From the NCBI GenBank assembly GCA_913060875.1, contig CAJXSL010000001.1, forward strand, positions 186,001 through 250,000: DNA of 64,000 nt. The letters run 5' to 3'. Under the pieces are notes generated by a model. The model worked only from the letters and a program-made list of their open reading frames with translations. It made no database searches and was not told where the DNA came from. Of the stretch, positions 1 to 8,179 are shown piece by piece. Both the position numbers and the translations under genes were made by a program. Position 1 is the stretch's first letter, and every line of letters starts with the position of its first letter. This DNA comes from an uncultured Desulfobacteraceae bacterium. GTDB taxonomy: Bacteria; Desulfobacterota; Desulfobacteria; Desulfobacterales; UBA5852.

Positions 1-387
1 GAAAGAAAATTCATAGCCGTCGCCCAGCGGACAGCAGGTGACCTTGTCGGCGCCGACCCCTTCGGCAAAATCTTTGGCTTCCTTGATGAACCCGACGGCT
101 TTGGCGCGGACATCCGGGTCGTGGGAAGTTAAACCGCCATTGCGGAATTCGGGTTCGGCTTTGACGTTGACATTGACTGCCGCCACGTTCAGGCTGAACT
201 TGTCGAGCAGCGTCCGGGTTTGGGCGGGATCCTTGACCTCGTAGGGATAGACGATTTCCACGCCGTCATAGCCTTCGATGGTGCTCATCAGTTTAAATTT
301 TTCTTCCACGGCCAGGGGTTGGTTGTACTCGTGAAAACGGTCTTTGGTCCGGGAAAGAAATCCGGTAATGATGCCCATTTTGAGCAT
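1..387 (-). CDS. sugar phosphate isomerase/epimerase-like TIM-barrel protein (3' end outside window)
   Basis: The reading frame runs open from an ATG at 387 off the window edge (129 codons seen), so the C-terminus is missing. An AAGGAGG Shine-Dalgarno lies 8-10 bases before the ATG. The N-terminus reads MLKMGIITGFLSRTKDRF and continues with EGYDGVEIVYPYEV and a later TCCPLGDGYEFS strand. This is the alternating strand/helix pattern of the AP-endonuclease-2/xylose-isomerase-like TIM barrel family, which isomerises or epimerises sugars and sugar acids in the cytoplasm. It is the last visible gene of the GntR-tctCBA operon, only 10 bases after the preceding stop. That suggests the transporter imports a sugar-derived acid or polyol, which is an inference. 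The exact substrate cannot be told. Confidence 0.75.
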   Translation of the reverse strand, partial: MLKMGIITGFLSRTKDRFHEYNQPLAVEEKFKLMSTIEGYDGVEIVYPYEVKDPAQTRTLLDKFSLNVAAVNVNVKAEPEFRNGGLTSHDPDVRAKAVGFIKEAKDFAEGVGADKVTCCPLGDGYEFSF

Positions 388-397
388 GTGGTCCTCC

Positions 398-628
398 TTA
401 CTGCGCCGGTATGCCGGCCGCCGCTGTTTCAATATGGATAGCGATGAAATCACGGGTTTGCGCGTATTCTGCCCGACAGTGCTCCGGCGGACAGATGATT
501 TCAATGTTCTCGAGATCCTCCGTCATCTGTCGGGCCGAAAAGCGGTCGCCGAAGCGGGATATGAAATAGGCCGGTGAAACACCGATCACCGGTGGGGCCA
601 TTGCGTCCATGTCATCGTTCCGATTCAT
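398..628 (-). pseudogene. 76-aa remnant or small ORF between tctA and the isomerase-like gene
   Basis: This ORF starts with ATG at 628, inside the last codons of tctA (17-base overlap), behind a GGAAGAG ribosome site. It ends in TAA ten bases before the next gene, so it sits cleanly in the operon. The protein begins APPVIGVSPAYFISRFGDRF, which resembles the first strand of sugar isomerase TIM barrels. The end, YAQTRDFIAIHIE, could resemble a C-terminal helix of the same family, with nothing like a full barrel between. I infer an internally deleted isomerase paralogue whose frame was kept by translational coupling. A genuine small protein is the alternative. Confidence 0.4.
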
Positions 629-2177
629 TCTCTTCCAGGATCACTTCACAGGTGTTGCCCCGGCTGCGGATTTTGGCCATGGCCCGGTCCTTCAACCTGC
701 GGTACCAGTCGAACTGGCTGATGATGGTCAGGACGATGATGATAAACAGGATCAGGGATACCGGCCGCTGGAAGATGGGCATGAAACTGCCCTGGGATAC
801 CATCAGGGCGCGCCGGAGGTTTTCATCGGCCATGGGGCCCAGAATGACGCCGATGACAAGCGGCGCGATGGGGTAGCCCATTTCGGTCAGGAAATAGCAG
901 ATGATCCCGACGGGCAGCATCAGGTAGAGATTGAAGATATTCAGCCCCAGGGAATAGGAGCCGATGATGCACAGCACGCCGATAATCGGCATGAAGATCT
1001 GGGTCGGGATGCGCAGGACCTTGACCACCTGTTTGGCCAGCAGCAGGCCGGTGACGAACATGGCCATCGAAGCCAGCAACAGGATGGCGGCCACCTCCAT
1101 GATGAAGGTGGGGTGCTCGAAAGTGATCATGGGGCCGGGGGTAACCCCGTGGAGCATGAGGGCCCCCAAAAGCATGGCCGCCGGCGGACTGCCCGGGATC
1201 CCCAGGTTGAGCAGGGGGATCATGGCACCGCCCACGCAGGCATTGTTGGCGGTTTCGCTGGCCAGGACGGCTTTCAGTTCGCCCTTGCCGAAGGTTTCCG
1301 GGTGTTTGGAGGTGTTCTTGGCCGTACCGTAGGAAACCCAGCCGGCAATGTCTTCGCCGATGCCCGGCACAGCGCCGATGCCCACACCGATCAGGGCTGA
1401 ACGGATGATGGCCGGGATATTGCGGACCACCGTGCCGATTTCCGGTATGATGCGTTGAAGCTTCTGGGTCTCCCCGATTTGAAAGCGGTCTTTCAGCACC
1501 TGGATGATCTGGGGGATGCCGAAGGCGCCGATCAGCACCGGCACCACTTCGACCCCGCTGTCCAGCTCGGAGAAGCCGAAGGTAAAACGGGGATAGAACT
1601 GCAGGAGGTCGCGGCCTACGCAGGCCAGGAAGAGCCCCAGAAAGCCCGCGATCCAGCCTTTGATCACCAGGTCCGGGCTGGTGAGGGTGCCGCTGATGAG
1701 AATGCCGAAGAAGGCCAGCAGGAAGAATTCAAAAGATGTAAACTGCAAGGCGAAGTAGGATATGATCGGCGAGATGCTGACCACGAACAACATGCTGATG
1801 GTGGTGCCGATGGCCGAGGATGTCGTGGTGAGGCCGATGGCGCGTCCGCCCTCCCCCTTGCATGCCAGGGGATAGCCGTCCAGGGCCGTGGCGGCGGCCG
1901 CCGCCGTTCCCGGGATGTTGATCAAAATGGAGGCGTAGGAGCCGCCATAGGTGCCCCCCACATAAATGGCCAGCAGGCATACCATGGCCATGGAGGTGTC
2001 CATGCCGTAGGTCAGCGCCGTCAACAGCGCGACCCCCAGGGTTGATGTGAGGCCCGGCATGGCGCCGAAGATAATGCCCATCAGCACGCTGCCGAACAGA
2101 ATGGCGATATTGATGGGGTCCGCGGCAAGATGGAAGACAATGCCGAAAAAGGACCCGATACGTTCGAATACCATCAT
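612..2177 (-). CDS. tctA: TctA-family large permease of a tripartite tricarboxylate transporter
   Basis: This 521-residue, highly hydrophobic protein has about twelve membrane segments. It shows the TctA signatures GAMPGL near residue 40 and GIPGSPPAAM around residue 330, plus the GGTYGGSYASILINIPGT loop near residue 75. TctA is the large inner-membrane subunit that moves carboxylates (citrate, tartrate and others) with a cation, fed by a periplasmic TctC protein. Length and start are normal for the family. It lies 27 bases after tctB and overlaps the small ORF that follows. The substrate is not readable from sequence, but the neighbouring isomerase-like gene hints at a sugar-derived acid. 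Confidence 0.95.
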   Translation of the reverse strand: MMVFERIGSFFGIVFHLAADPINIAILFGSVLMGIIFGAMPGLTSTLGVALLTALTYGMDTSMAMVCLLAIYVGGTYGGSYASILINIPGTAAAAATALDGYPLACKGEGGRAIGLTTTSSAIGTTISMLFVVSISPIISYFALQFTSFEFFLLAFFGILISGTLTSPDLVIKGWIAGFLGLFLACVGRDLLQFYPRFTFGFSELDSGVEVVPVLIGAFGIPQIIQVLKDRFQIGETQKLQRIIPEIGTVVRNIPAIIRSALIGVGIGAVPGIGEDIAGWVSYGTAKNTSKHPETFGKGELKAVLASETANNACVGGAMIPLLNLGIPGSPPAAMLLGALMLHGVTPGPMITFEHPTFIMEVAAILLLASMAMFVTGLLLAKQVVKVLRIPTQIFMPIIGVLCIIGSYSLGLNIFNLYLMLPVGIICYFLTEMGYPIAPLVIGVILGPMADENLRRALMVSQGSFMPIFQRPVSLILFIIIVLTIISQFDWYRRLKDRAMAKIRSRGNTCEVILEENESER

Positions 2178-2204
2178 GGGTTTAAATGCTCCTGCCGTTA
2201 CAGA

Positions 2205-2969
2205 CTAAAAATCCCAGTACCAGAGGGCGTCCAGTACGGCCACGACCATTCCCTCCATCGGCATGGGAACCAGTAGAAAGTATTTGAAAATCGGCCCGAT
2301 CGTAAACGGCGCCAGCACGGCCAGGATCAAGGCGGTGCGGTATTTTTTACGCAGCGCGGGAACGCTGCGGATCAATGTCCAGGCATAGATCGCATAGGTG
2401 ACGATAAAGGCGAGGGTGAGCCAGTCACCGGCGTAGGGGAGCGTGGTTTCCAGGGCCCGGGGCAGCCCAAGGGCGAAAAAAACAATGAGAACGGCCGTTC
2501 CAACAAGATAAACGTAAAGCATTTTTTTCAGCAGCGCGTCGTCGTCGAAATAGAACATGGTGATGAAGACGATCAGAAACAGGATGGCGCAGAGAAAAAA
2601 ATCGATGCGCGGGATGTTCAGGAAAACAAAACTGAAGAACAGCACCACCATGGCATAAAAGCGGAAAACCGCCGGGGTTTTGAGATAACGGGCAAGGTCG
2701 GAACTGCCCAGCCATTGGATGACGTCCCGGAAGCCCTGGCGCCCGACGATTTTAAAAGCCTTGCGAACCAGCGTGGCGCCGAGCAGGGTGATCATGGCCC
2801 CCACGAAAAGCGGGAAGAGGGCCGGGGAGACATACCAGACGTTCTGGACACCGCCCCAGGAATCTTTCATGGGCATATCCAAGGCCTGGCTGATGATCCA
2901 GAGGCCGAAAAGCATGATCACACTGCCGGAAAAAATGTCGGCTTTGCGGAGTTTATCCTTCTCCATCAT
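2205..2969 (-). CDS. tctB: TctB-family small permease of a tripartite tricarboxylate transporter
   Basis: This 254-residue membrane protein begins MMEKDKLRKADIFSGSVIML and has a first helix followed by a loop with VSPALFPLFVGAMI, the usual TctB N-terminal pattern. Four or five helices follow. It is somewhat longer than typical TctB (about 150-190 residues) because of a central extension with FYFDDDALLKK and a late basic loop before the last helix. TctB helps assemble the transporter with TctA. It is separated from tctC by 114 bases that hold a strong hairpin, and it is followed 27 bases later by tctA. Confidence 0.88.
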   Translation of the reverse strand: MMEKDKLRKADIFSGSVIMLFGLWIISQALDMPMKDSWGGVQNVWYVSPALFPLFVGAMITLLGATLVRKAFKIVGRQGFRDVIQWLGSSDLARYLKTPAVFRFYAMVVLFFSFVFLNIPRIDFFLCAILFLIVFITMFYFDDDALLKKMLYVYLVGTAVLIVFFALGLPRALETTLPYAGDWLTLAFIVTYAIYAWTLIRSVPALRKKYRTALILAVLAPFTIGPIFKYFLLVPMPMEGMVVAVLDALWYWDF

Positions 2970-2999
2970 GATGCGCGATCCTCACACCGGTATGGGTTA

Positions 3000-3035
3000 G
3001 GCCGCCCGGATCGCGCGGGTCGGATCCGGGCGGCC
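3000..3035 (-). promoter_or_regulatory. intercistronic hairpin between tctC and tctB
   Basis: Bases 3000-3012 (GGCCGCCCGGATC) pair perfectly with 3023-3035 over a 10-base loop. No T-run follows on the minus strand, so it does not look like a simple terminator. Such stem-loops after a binding-protein gene usually protect the upstream message and lower expression of the permease genes. That role is inferred here. Confidence 0.6.
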
Positions 3036-3083
3036 GCTGCCGACGTCTACGGCAACGGCAGACATCGGCGCAATGGGTGGCGA

Positions 3084-4094
3084 CTAGGGTTTGGGAATGC
3101 CGAGCTTGGCCGGATCAACCGTGGCCGCCCCCAGTTCCCACAGGGTCCAGGCAAAGTTGGATTCCAGGGCGTCGAAAACCGCCTTGGATTCCGCACCGGT
3201 TTTGCCCGAGAGCAGGTAGTAGTTTTCCTTGGCCCAGGTTTTGACCTTGTCCGTGGCCATGGCTTTCTTGAAGGCATCCACGAGAACCGCCTTGGCTGCT
3301 TCCGGGGCGTCGGCCGGAACGGCAAAACCGATCGCCTGGGAGATGGGCAGGTATTCGGACAGCCCGGGATAGGCATCGAAAGAACTGGGGATCGTGCCCA
3401 GGCCTTCCACGTCGAAGGCGCTTGGAATCAGCATGCCCAGGGCGCGCAGTTTGCCGCCCCGCAGGAGTTGCTGCTGTTCGGCCAGGGAGGTGACCACCAC
3501 GGAAACTTCACCGGTCATGGCGGCATTCTGGGAAGGCGCGGAACCTTTGTACGGGATGAAATTGAATTTGGCGCCGGAGCCCTTTTCCACGGCCAGCAGG
3601 TTCAGGTGGTGGATGGAACCGGCGCCACTGGCGGCCGCCTTGATGCTTTTGGGGTTGGCCTTGGCCGCTTCGATCAGGTCTTTGAGGGTTTTGTAGGGCG
3701 TATCCGGGGTGACGGAAATCACATCCGGCGAACCACCGACGATGAAGGTGTCCCATACATCGAATTTCTTGTCCCAGCCGCCCTGGACGCCGGCGGTAAC
3801 GTTGGATTCGGACAGACCGCAGAGGGTGTAGCCGTCATGGGGTTTGCTGTAGGCATGGCTCATGCCCACGGAGCCGGCCACGCCGCCGGTCTTGTTGATG
3901 ACGTTGACATTGACCCCCAGAAACTTGGCCATTTCGGCGTGGATGATCCGGTTGCAGGTATCGGTCCCACCCCCGGCCCCCCAGACCACGACGGCCGTGA
4001 TGTTGCGTTTGGGAAAGCCTTTCGCCGCGTACGCACCCGCCGCCAGGGCGACGGCCATGAGTACAACCAGACTGATGAGCAGAAGCTTTTTCAT
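3084..4094 (-). CDS. tctC: TctC (Bug) family periplasmic solute-binding protein
   Basis: The 336-residue protein starts with a clear signal peptide (KKLL, a hydrophobic core, then AGAYAAKGFP). The mature start FPKRNITAVVVWGAGGGTD is the ligand-loop pattern of TctC/Bug proteins. The family binds carboxylates in the periplasm through two loops that hold the carboxyl group by water bridges. The later SAMPTCR-equivalent regions (SGAGSIHHLNLL, FIPYKGSAPSQNAAM) are typical. The ribosome site GGAGGAGGAA precedes the ATG. It is first in the tctCBA operon, downstream of the GntR gene, with a hairpin after it. Confidence 0.95.
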   Translation of the reverse strand: MKKLLLISLVVLMAVALAAGAYAAKGFPKRNITAVVVWGAGGGTDTCNRIIHAEMAKFLGVNVNVINKTGGVAGSVGMSHAYSKPHDGYTLCGLSESNVTAGVQGGWDKKFDVWDTFIVGGSPDVISVTPDTPYKTLKDLIEAAKANPKSIKAAASGAGSIHHLNLLAVEKGSGAKFNFIPYKGSAPSQNAAMTGEVSVVVTSLAEQQQLLRGGKLRALGMLIPSAFDVEGLGTIPSSFDAYPGLSEYLPISQAIGFAVPADAPEAAKAVLVDAFKKAMATDKVKTWAKENYYLLSGKTGAESKAVFDALESNFAWTLWELGAATVDPAKLGIPKP

Positions 4095-4260
4095 TGCCTG
4101 TTCCTCCTCCTACGAATGATGGTTGATGATGGTCCTTTGCAAAAAACGGAACGCAGGCCGATCTCTCCGCCGCCGGTGGTTGCTTCACACGATCGATGGA
4201 TCGTGGGCGGCCGGCCTGTCGCTGTCCTGCGCCTGTTATCCCCCCCTTTCTTCGCGGTCG

Positions 4261-4280
4261 GTGATCTTGTGGCAGATCAC
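4261..4280. promoter_or_regulatory. palindrome upstream of tctC, candidate regulator site
   Basis: GTGATCT and AGATCAC form a perfect 7-bp inverted repeat with a 6-base spacer, lying between the GntR stop and the tctC start. It is a plausible operator for the adjacent GntR protein, though it differs from the palindrome in front of the regulator gene itself. It could also be a weak stem-loop after the regulator gene. Confidence 0.35.
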
Positions 4281-4299
4281 GTCAGCTGTTCGCGACCTG

Positions 4300-4971
4300 T
4301 CAAGCCGACCGTAGTTTGGCGATGCCTTCGGTAAGCGACGCCGCCGATTTTTTAAAATGGTTGCGCATGAGGTTTTCGGCAGCCTCCGGGTCCCGGTCGC
4401 AGATGGCCTCGATCACCGCCAGGTGTTCTTCCAGGGTCTCGTCAGGGGAGCGCACCAGGCCCTCCGAAGAAACCACCTGATAACTGAAGCTGATGATGTT
4501 GTAGGTTTCCAGAATGCTGCGCAGAAATTCCTTGGCACCGATTTGGATGACGTAATTGTGAAAAAGGCGGTCTTCCTGGGAGTAACGGCGATAGTCACTG
4601 ATTTCCGGCAACTGCTTGAACGGGGAAAAAAATTGTCGCAGCCTGTCGATCTGGGTATTGGTGACCTGACCGGCGGCCCGTCGGGCGGCCAAGCCTTCCA
4701 GTACCTCGCGCAATTCGAAAATCGACACCATTTCCTGGATTTTAAACAGGCGGACGTAAAATCCCCGGCGGGGCTTGGACTCCACCAGTTTTTCGTGTTC
4801 CAGAAATTTGAGAGCCGCCACCAGCGGGGTGCGGCTGATGCCCAGTTCCTGGGCCAGCTTTTCCTGGCGGATTTTTTCACCCGGCAACAGCTTGCGCTCC
4901 ATGATCATGGTTTTGAGAATTTGATAGACTTTCTGGTCCAGGTTGGCGTGCTGGGCTCCAAGATTAGGCAT
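4300..4971 (-). CDS. GntR/FadR-type (FCD) transcriptional regulator of the tct operon
   Basis: I choose the ATG at 4971 (223 residues) because AGGGG lies 5 bases before it; an upstream TTG at 5019 has no ribosome site. Residues about 10-75 form the winged helix (KVYQILKTMIMERKLLPGEKI, then LAQELGISRTPLVAALKFLE). The rest is an all-helical FCD ligand domain with FELREVLEGLAARRAA and a YRRYSQEDRLFHNYV metal/ligand segment. FCD regulators respond to small organic acids or sugar acids. It is transcribed in the same direction as tctCBA and probably controls it and itself. A palindrome sits right at its promoter. Confidence 0.9.
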   Translation of the reverse strand: MPNLGAQHANLDQKVYQILKTMIMERKLLPGEKIRQEKLAQELGISRTPLVAALKFLEHEKLVESKPRRGFYVRLFKIQEMVSIFELREVLEGLAARRAAGQVTNTQIDRLRQFFSPFKQLPEISDYRRYSQEDRLFHNYVIQIGAKEFLRSILETYNIISFSYQVVSSEGLVRSPDETLEEHLAVIEAICDRDPEAAENLMRNHFKKSAASLTEGIAKLRSA

Positions 4972-5032
4972 GAATCCCCTCAGATCAGACGGTTGACGTC
5001 CCGGGTGGGACGAAGTCAATAAAATGAATTAT

Positions 5033-5052
5033 GAATTTTGAATACAAAATTC
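5033..5052. promoter_or_regulatory. perfect palindrome at the GntR gene promoter, candidate operator
   Basis: GAATTTTGAATACAAAATTC has 8-bp perfect arms around AATA. It lies directly downstream of the predicted -10 box of the GntR gene, where a bound repressor would block initiation. Confidence 0.5.
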
Positions 5053-5079
5053 AGTATAGAAATCCATTTGGCCTGTCAA
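5053..5079 (-). promoter_or_regulatory. sigma70-like promoter of the GntR gene
   Basis: On the minus strand TTGACA (5079-5074) and TATACT (5058-5053) are separated by 15 bases. Both boxes are close to consensus, though the spacing is short. The palindrome at 5033-5052 starts at the next base. Confidence 0.5.
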
Positions 5080-5299
5080 GCACATTTTTAACCGATTCTT
5101 CATGGAAGCCTAACAATGGCCCGTGGCGGAAACAGCCCATTGATGGGTTGTCGAGGCGTAACGCCTTCCCACCCTGGCCCCTGTCCGGCGGTCTTTGGCG
5201 GGGTAGCCTGGGGGCTGTACAACATCGGATCAGGTTTGCTACACAGGAAAAGCGCGGGTAGTCTGGCGCCATTTCCCCACTCCAGCAAAGGAGGGCCTT

Positions 5300-6298
5300 A
5301 TGGAATACCGACGATTGGGCCGATCCGGCCTGCAGGTATCTTCCCTGGTGCTCGGCACGATGAACTTCGGCAATCCCACTGAATTAGAAGAGGCCTGCCG
5401 CATGGTGGATGCGGCCATCGACGCCGGCATCAACCTGATCGACTGTGCGGATATCTACAACAAGGGACAGGCGGAACGCATCCTGGGCGAAGCCCTGAAG
5501 CGCAACGGCCGCCGCCGGCATATCCACCTGACATCCAAATGCTTCAATCGCATGGGCCCCGGACCCAATGAACAGGGCAATTCCCGCCACCACATCCTGG
5601 AAGCCTGTGAGCACAGCCTGAAACGGCTGCAAACGGATTGCATCGATATTTATTTTTTGCACCGGACGGATTTCGCGGTTCCCCAGGAAGAGTCCCTGGC
5701 CGCCCTGGATCAATTGCAGCGGGACGGCAAGATCCGTTATGCGGCCTGCTCCACGCATCCGGCCTGGCGGACCGTGGAGGCCCTGCACCTGGCGGACCGC
5801 TGCGGGTATCCTAAAATGGCGTGCGAGCAGCCGCCCTATAACCTGCTGGATCGGCGCATCGAAAACGAAATCCTGCCCATGTGCCAGGCTTACGATCTCG
5901 GCGTGCTGGCATGGGCACCATTGGCCCACGGCGTTTTGGCGGGGAAGTACACCCAGGCGGCGGAACTCCCCGAGGGCAGCCGGGGCACCCTGCGCAACGT
6001 CTTTCGTGAACGCATCAGACCCGAAGGCGTGGCCGTGGGGCAGCGCTTTGCCGAACGTGCAAAAGCCAAAGGCTGCACGGCCGCCCAACTGGCCGTGGCC
6101 TGGGTGCTGCACCAGCCCGGCATCACCAGCACGATTATAGGGCCCCGCAATTTGGAACAACTGGAGAGCCTGTTGCCCGCCGCGGAGGTGACGATGGATG
6201 CGGCCGATCAGCAGTTTTGCGACGACCTGGTGCCGCCGGGGCGGTATGTAACCAGTTTTTTCAATACGGCCAGTTGGATGAAATCCAAAGGCATTTAG
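5300..6298 (+). CDS. aldo/keto reductase
   Basis: This 332-residue (beta/alpha)8 oxidoreductase starts with MEYRRLGRSGLQVSSLVLGT, typical of the family, behind an AAAGGAGG site. The catalytic tetrad is readable: Asp in NLIDCADIY, Tyr in the same segment (DIYNKG), Lys in LTSKCF and His in YFLHRTDF. The C-terminal GPRNLEQLESLL binds the NADP phosphate in relatives. It reduces or oxidises carbonyl/hydroxyl groups of sugars or small aldehydes in the cytosol. It is divergent from the GntR-tct operon, so it may belong to the same catabolic function. A very long palindrome begins at its stop codon. Confidence 0.92.
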   Translation: MEYRRLGRSGLQVSSLVLGTMNFGNPTELEEACRMVDAAIDAGINLIDCADIYNKGQAERILGEALKRNGRRRHIHLTSKCFNRMGPGPNEQGNSRHHILEACEHSLKRLQTDCIDIYFLHRTDFAVPQEESLAALDQLQRDGKIRYAACSTHPAWRTVEALHLADRCGYPKMACEQPPYNLLDRRIENEILPMCQAYDLGVLAWAPLAHGVLAGKYTQAAELPEGSRGTLRNVFRERIRPEGVAVGQRFAERAKAKGCTAAQLAVAWVLHQPGITSTIIGPRNLEQLESLLPAAEVTMDAADQQFCDDLVPPGRYVTSFFNTASWMKSKGI

Positions 6299-6440
6299 AA
6301 TTGCTCCAGAAAACGCGTCTTGAATCCGATGGCGGCATTGGCGCGAGATGAAAAATGCTCACATACTGGCGTGTATGCTCCGCTTTTTCATCTCACGCCG
6401 CCTTGCCCTCGAATCCAATCCACGCTTTCTGGAGCAATTC
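6298..6440. repeat. 143-bp imperfect palindrome after the aldo/keto reductase
   Basis: GAATTGCTCCAGAAA at 6298-6312 pairs perfectly with 6426-6440. Inner blocks (GAATCC, GGCG, GAGATGAAAAA against TTTTTCATCTC, CATAC against GTATG) continue the pairing to the centre near 6369. It begins on the last base of the reductase stop codon. The overall design (long interrupted stem with a short AC/GT core) matches the palindromes at 29215, 30953 and 45385, but the sequence differs. Confidence 0.75.
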
Positions 6441-6504
6441 AAGCTATTTTGATCGTAAAGATCATCAATCTTATCGAGCGTTAACCCATCACGAGGAGAA
6501 ACAT

Positions 6505-7455
6505 ATGGCGGTCTTGATTACAGGCGGGCACGGGCACATCGGCTCGTGGGCGGCGCGTTATCTGGTGGGTGAGGGCGAAGACGTCATCCTTTTCGACACG
6601 AACCCCGTGGTACCGGACTGCCTGGTGCCGGTGGCGGACAAGATGCGCTTCATCCAGGGCAGTGTCATGGATTTTCCCCGGATGACGGACATTTTTCAGC
6701 GTTACCGGGGCCAAATCGACGGCATTATCCACACCGTGGGCATCATGGGGGAGCTCGTTCTGGAAAATCCGCATGCCAACGTGCAGCTGAACGTGGCGGG
6801 TACCCAGAATATCCTGGAGATCGCCCGGCAGTTTGAAATTCCCAAGGTGGTCTACACCAGCACCGGAGCGGTCTACGGGGAGGTATCCGGAACCATCGCG
6901 GAAGACGGGGCGCCGGTGAACCCCTCCGATCTATACGGCGCCACCAAGGCGTCCTGCGAATTCCTGGGGCGGCAGTATGCGCGGAGCTTCGGCTTCGACT
7001 TCCGCATCAGCCGGGTCTATTTTTGTTACGGCCCCGGCAAACTGCCGTCGCGCTTCATCCGGCTCTATCGGTTGGCCTTCGGTGCCTTGGAAGGGTTGTC
7101 CGGGCTCGAGATGGATCGCGGGGCCGACCAGGAGCTGGACTTCGTTTTTATCGAAGATGCCGCCCGCGGCACGGCCATGGTGTACCAGGCTGCGGACCCG
7201 CCGCACCAAACCTACAATATCGCCACCGGGGTGCCGACCGCGGTGGGGCGTATCGCGGAATTGGCGCAGCAGCAATCCCCTTATGACGTTACCGTGAGGC
7301 TGGGGCCGGGCACTTTGATGAAACGCTGCGAAGCCCTGGATATAACCCGGGCCCGCACAGAGCTGGGATTCGAACCCGCCTATGACGTGGAAACCGGTAT
7401 TCGGGCCTATGCGGCCTGGATGAGGGCCCAGGGCTTTAACCCGAACATTTCATGA
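6505..7455 (+). CDS. NAD-dependent epimerase/dehydratase (extended SDR)
   Basis: The start is the ATG at 6505, preceded by GAGGAGAAA; a longer in-frame ORF reaching back to 6355 runs through the palindrome and is not used. The 316-residue protein opens with the Rossmann motif ITGGHGHIGSWAARYL. It has the extended-SDR active site: Thr/Ser in VYTSTGAVYG and Tyr-x-x-x-Lys in DLYGATKAS. The family epimerises or dehydrates nucleotide sugars, or acts on sugar acids and lactones. The last five codons lie inside the repeat element at 7441, so that repeat supplies the stop codon. Confidence 0.9.
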   Translation: MAVLITGGHGHIGSWAARYLVGEGEDVILFDTNPVVPDCLVPVADKMRFIQGSVMDFPRMTDIFQRYRGQIDGIIHTVGIMGELVLENPHANVQLNVAGTQNILEIARQFEIPKVVYTSTGAVYGEVSGTIAEDGAPVNPSDLYGATKASCEFLGRQYARSFGFDFRISRVYFCYGPGKLPSRFIRLYRLAFGALEGLSGLEMDRGADQELDFVFIEDAARGTAMVYQAADPPHQTYNIATGVPTAVGRIAELAQQQSPYDVTVRLGPGTLMKRCEALDITRARTELGFEPAYDVETGIRAYAAWMRAQGFNPNIS

Positions 7456-7485
7456 ACATCCCGAACGCGTGAAATATTCGGGTTA
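7441..7485. repeat. short copy of stop-codon-associated repeat (family D)
   Basis: It starts CCGAACATTTCATGAACATC and ends GTGAAATATTCGGGTTA; the outer arms CCGAACATTTCA and TGAAATATTCGG are an inverted repeat with one mismatch. Compared with the long copy at 25437-25697, most of the interior is missing. Confidence 0.65.
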
Positions 7486-7577
7486 CTACCTGAGGCCGGA
7501 TTCTGTCTTGATCAATGGTCGCCGTGGGATTATACCAAATCCTTTGGTCGATGGTATGGAACCGGCGAGGACGAGAC

Positions 7578-7823
7578 GTGCGCTACGAATTGCTTTACGG
7601 CTATTGTCACTGCTTCGGCAGGACCACCTACCGCCATGGCCTGGCGGCATCCGAAAGCGAGGCCCGGCAGTGGGTGGCGGAAGGGCGCGGGAGCGATCAA
7701 CGGCCGGTGCCCCCAGGCAGCGACCCGGTGTGGACCTGCCCGGTCACCGGCTGTCCGGGACACCTGCAGCGGCCCTGGTATGCTTACCGTGCGGTCCCTG
7801 ACGGGGAGGACGGTACCCTATGA
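7578..7823 (+). CDS. small cysteine-containing protein of unknown function
   Basis: I do not recognise this protein. I place the start at the GTG at 7578, which has GAGG seven bases upstream, giving 81 residues (MRYELLYGYCHCFGRTTYRH...). Earlier in-frame starts extend it to 102 residues. It contains Cys in YCHCF and a TCPVTGCPGH segment that could bind metal. Its stop overlaps the next start (ATGA at 7820-7823), so the two genes are translationally coupled. That is the main reason to accept it as real. Confidence 0.55.
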   Translation: MRYELLYGYCHCFGRTTYRHGLAASESEARQWVAEGRGSDQRPVPPGSDPVWTCPVTGCPGHLQRPWYAYRAVPDGEDGTL

Positions 7824-8140
7824 TATGGCGCCGTCCCATCTTGGCCGGGTCCCTCCTGGCCGTGGGCCATTTCATGGCCTGTCTCGCCATCGTGCCCCTG
7901 ACCCTGCGGATTGGTGGCGCCATGCCGGGAGGGCCGGCGGATTCCTTTCTGTACGGCCTGCTGGCCGTGGCCACCAAGATTTTGTATTTCCCGATCCTGA
8001 CATTGGCGCTTTACCCGCGCTATTGGTTCCCGGGGCAGATGATTACCATCCCCATTGCCGTCAACAGCCTTTTGTGGGGCCTTGGCCTGACCGTGTTGCT
8101 GATGATCGGGCGCCGTTTCCCGGCGCACCGCCAACGATAA
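7820..8140 (+). CDS. small integral membrane protein of unknown function
   Basis: This 106-residue protein has three hydrophobic stretches (about 8-30, 42-66 and 72-97) and a basic C-terminal tail, RRFPAHRQR. No family is recognised. It is coupled by ATGA overlap to the Cys-containing protein before it and is followed 39 bases later by the Dabb gene in the same direction. Confidence 0.6.
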   Translation: MIWRRPILAGSLLAVGHFMACLAIVPLTLRIGGAMPGGPADSFLYGLLAVATKILYFPILTLALYPRYWFPGQMITIPIAVNSLLWGLGLTVLLMIGRRFPAHRQR

Positions 8141-8179
8141 TACCAGCCGAATGGTTGAAATGAACCTGGGAGACACACG

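Noticed and set aside
2715-4334. 539-codon plus-strand ORF opposite tctB/tctC
   Set aside because: Antisense shadow of genes with clear family motifs; composition rich in Gly, Asp and His and without domain.
6355-6504. N-terminal extension of the epimerase
   Set aside because: It would be translated from the 3' arm of a palindrome; the ATG at 6505 has a ribosome site and begins directly before the NAD motif.
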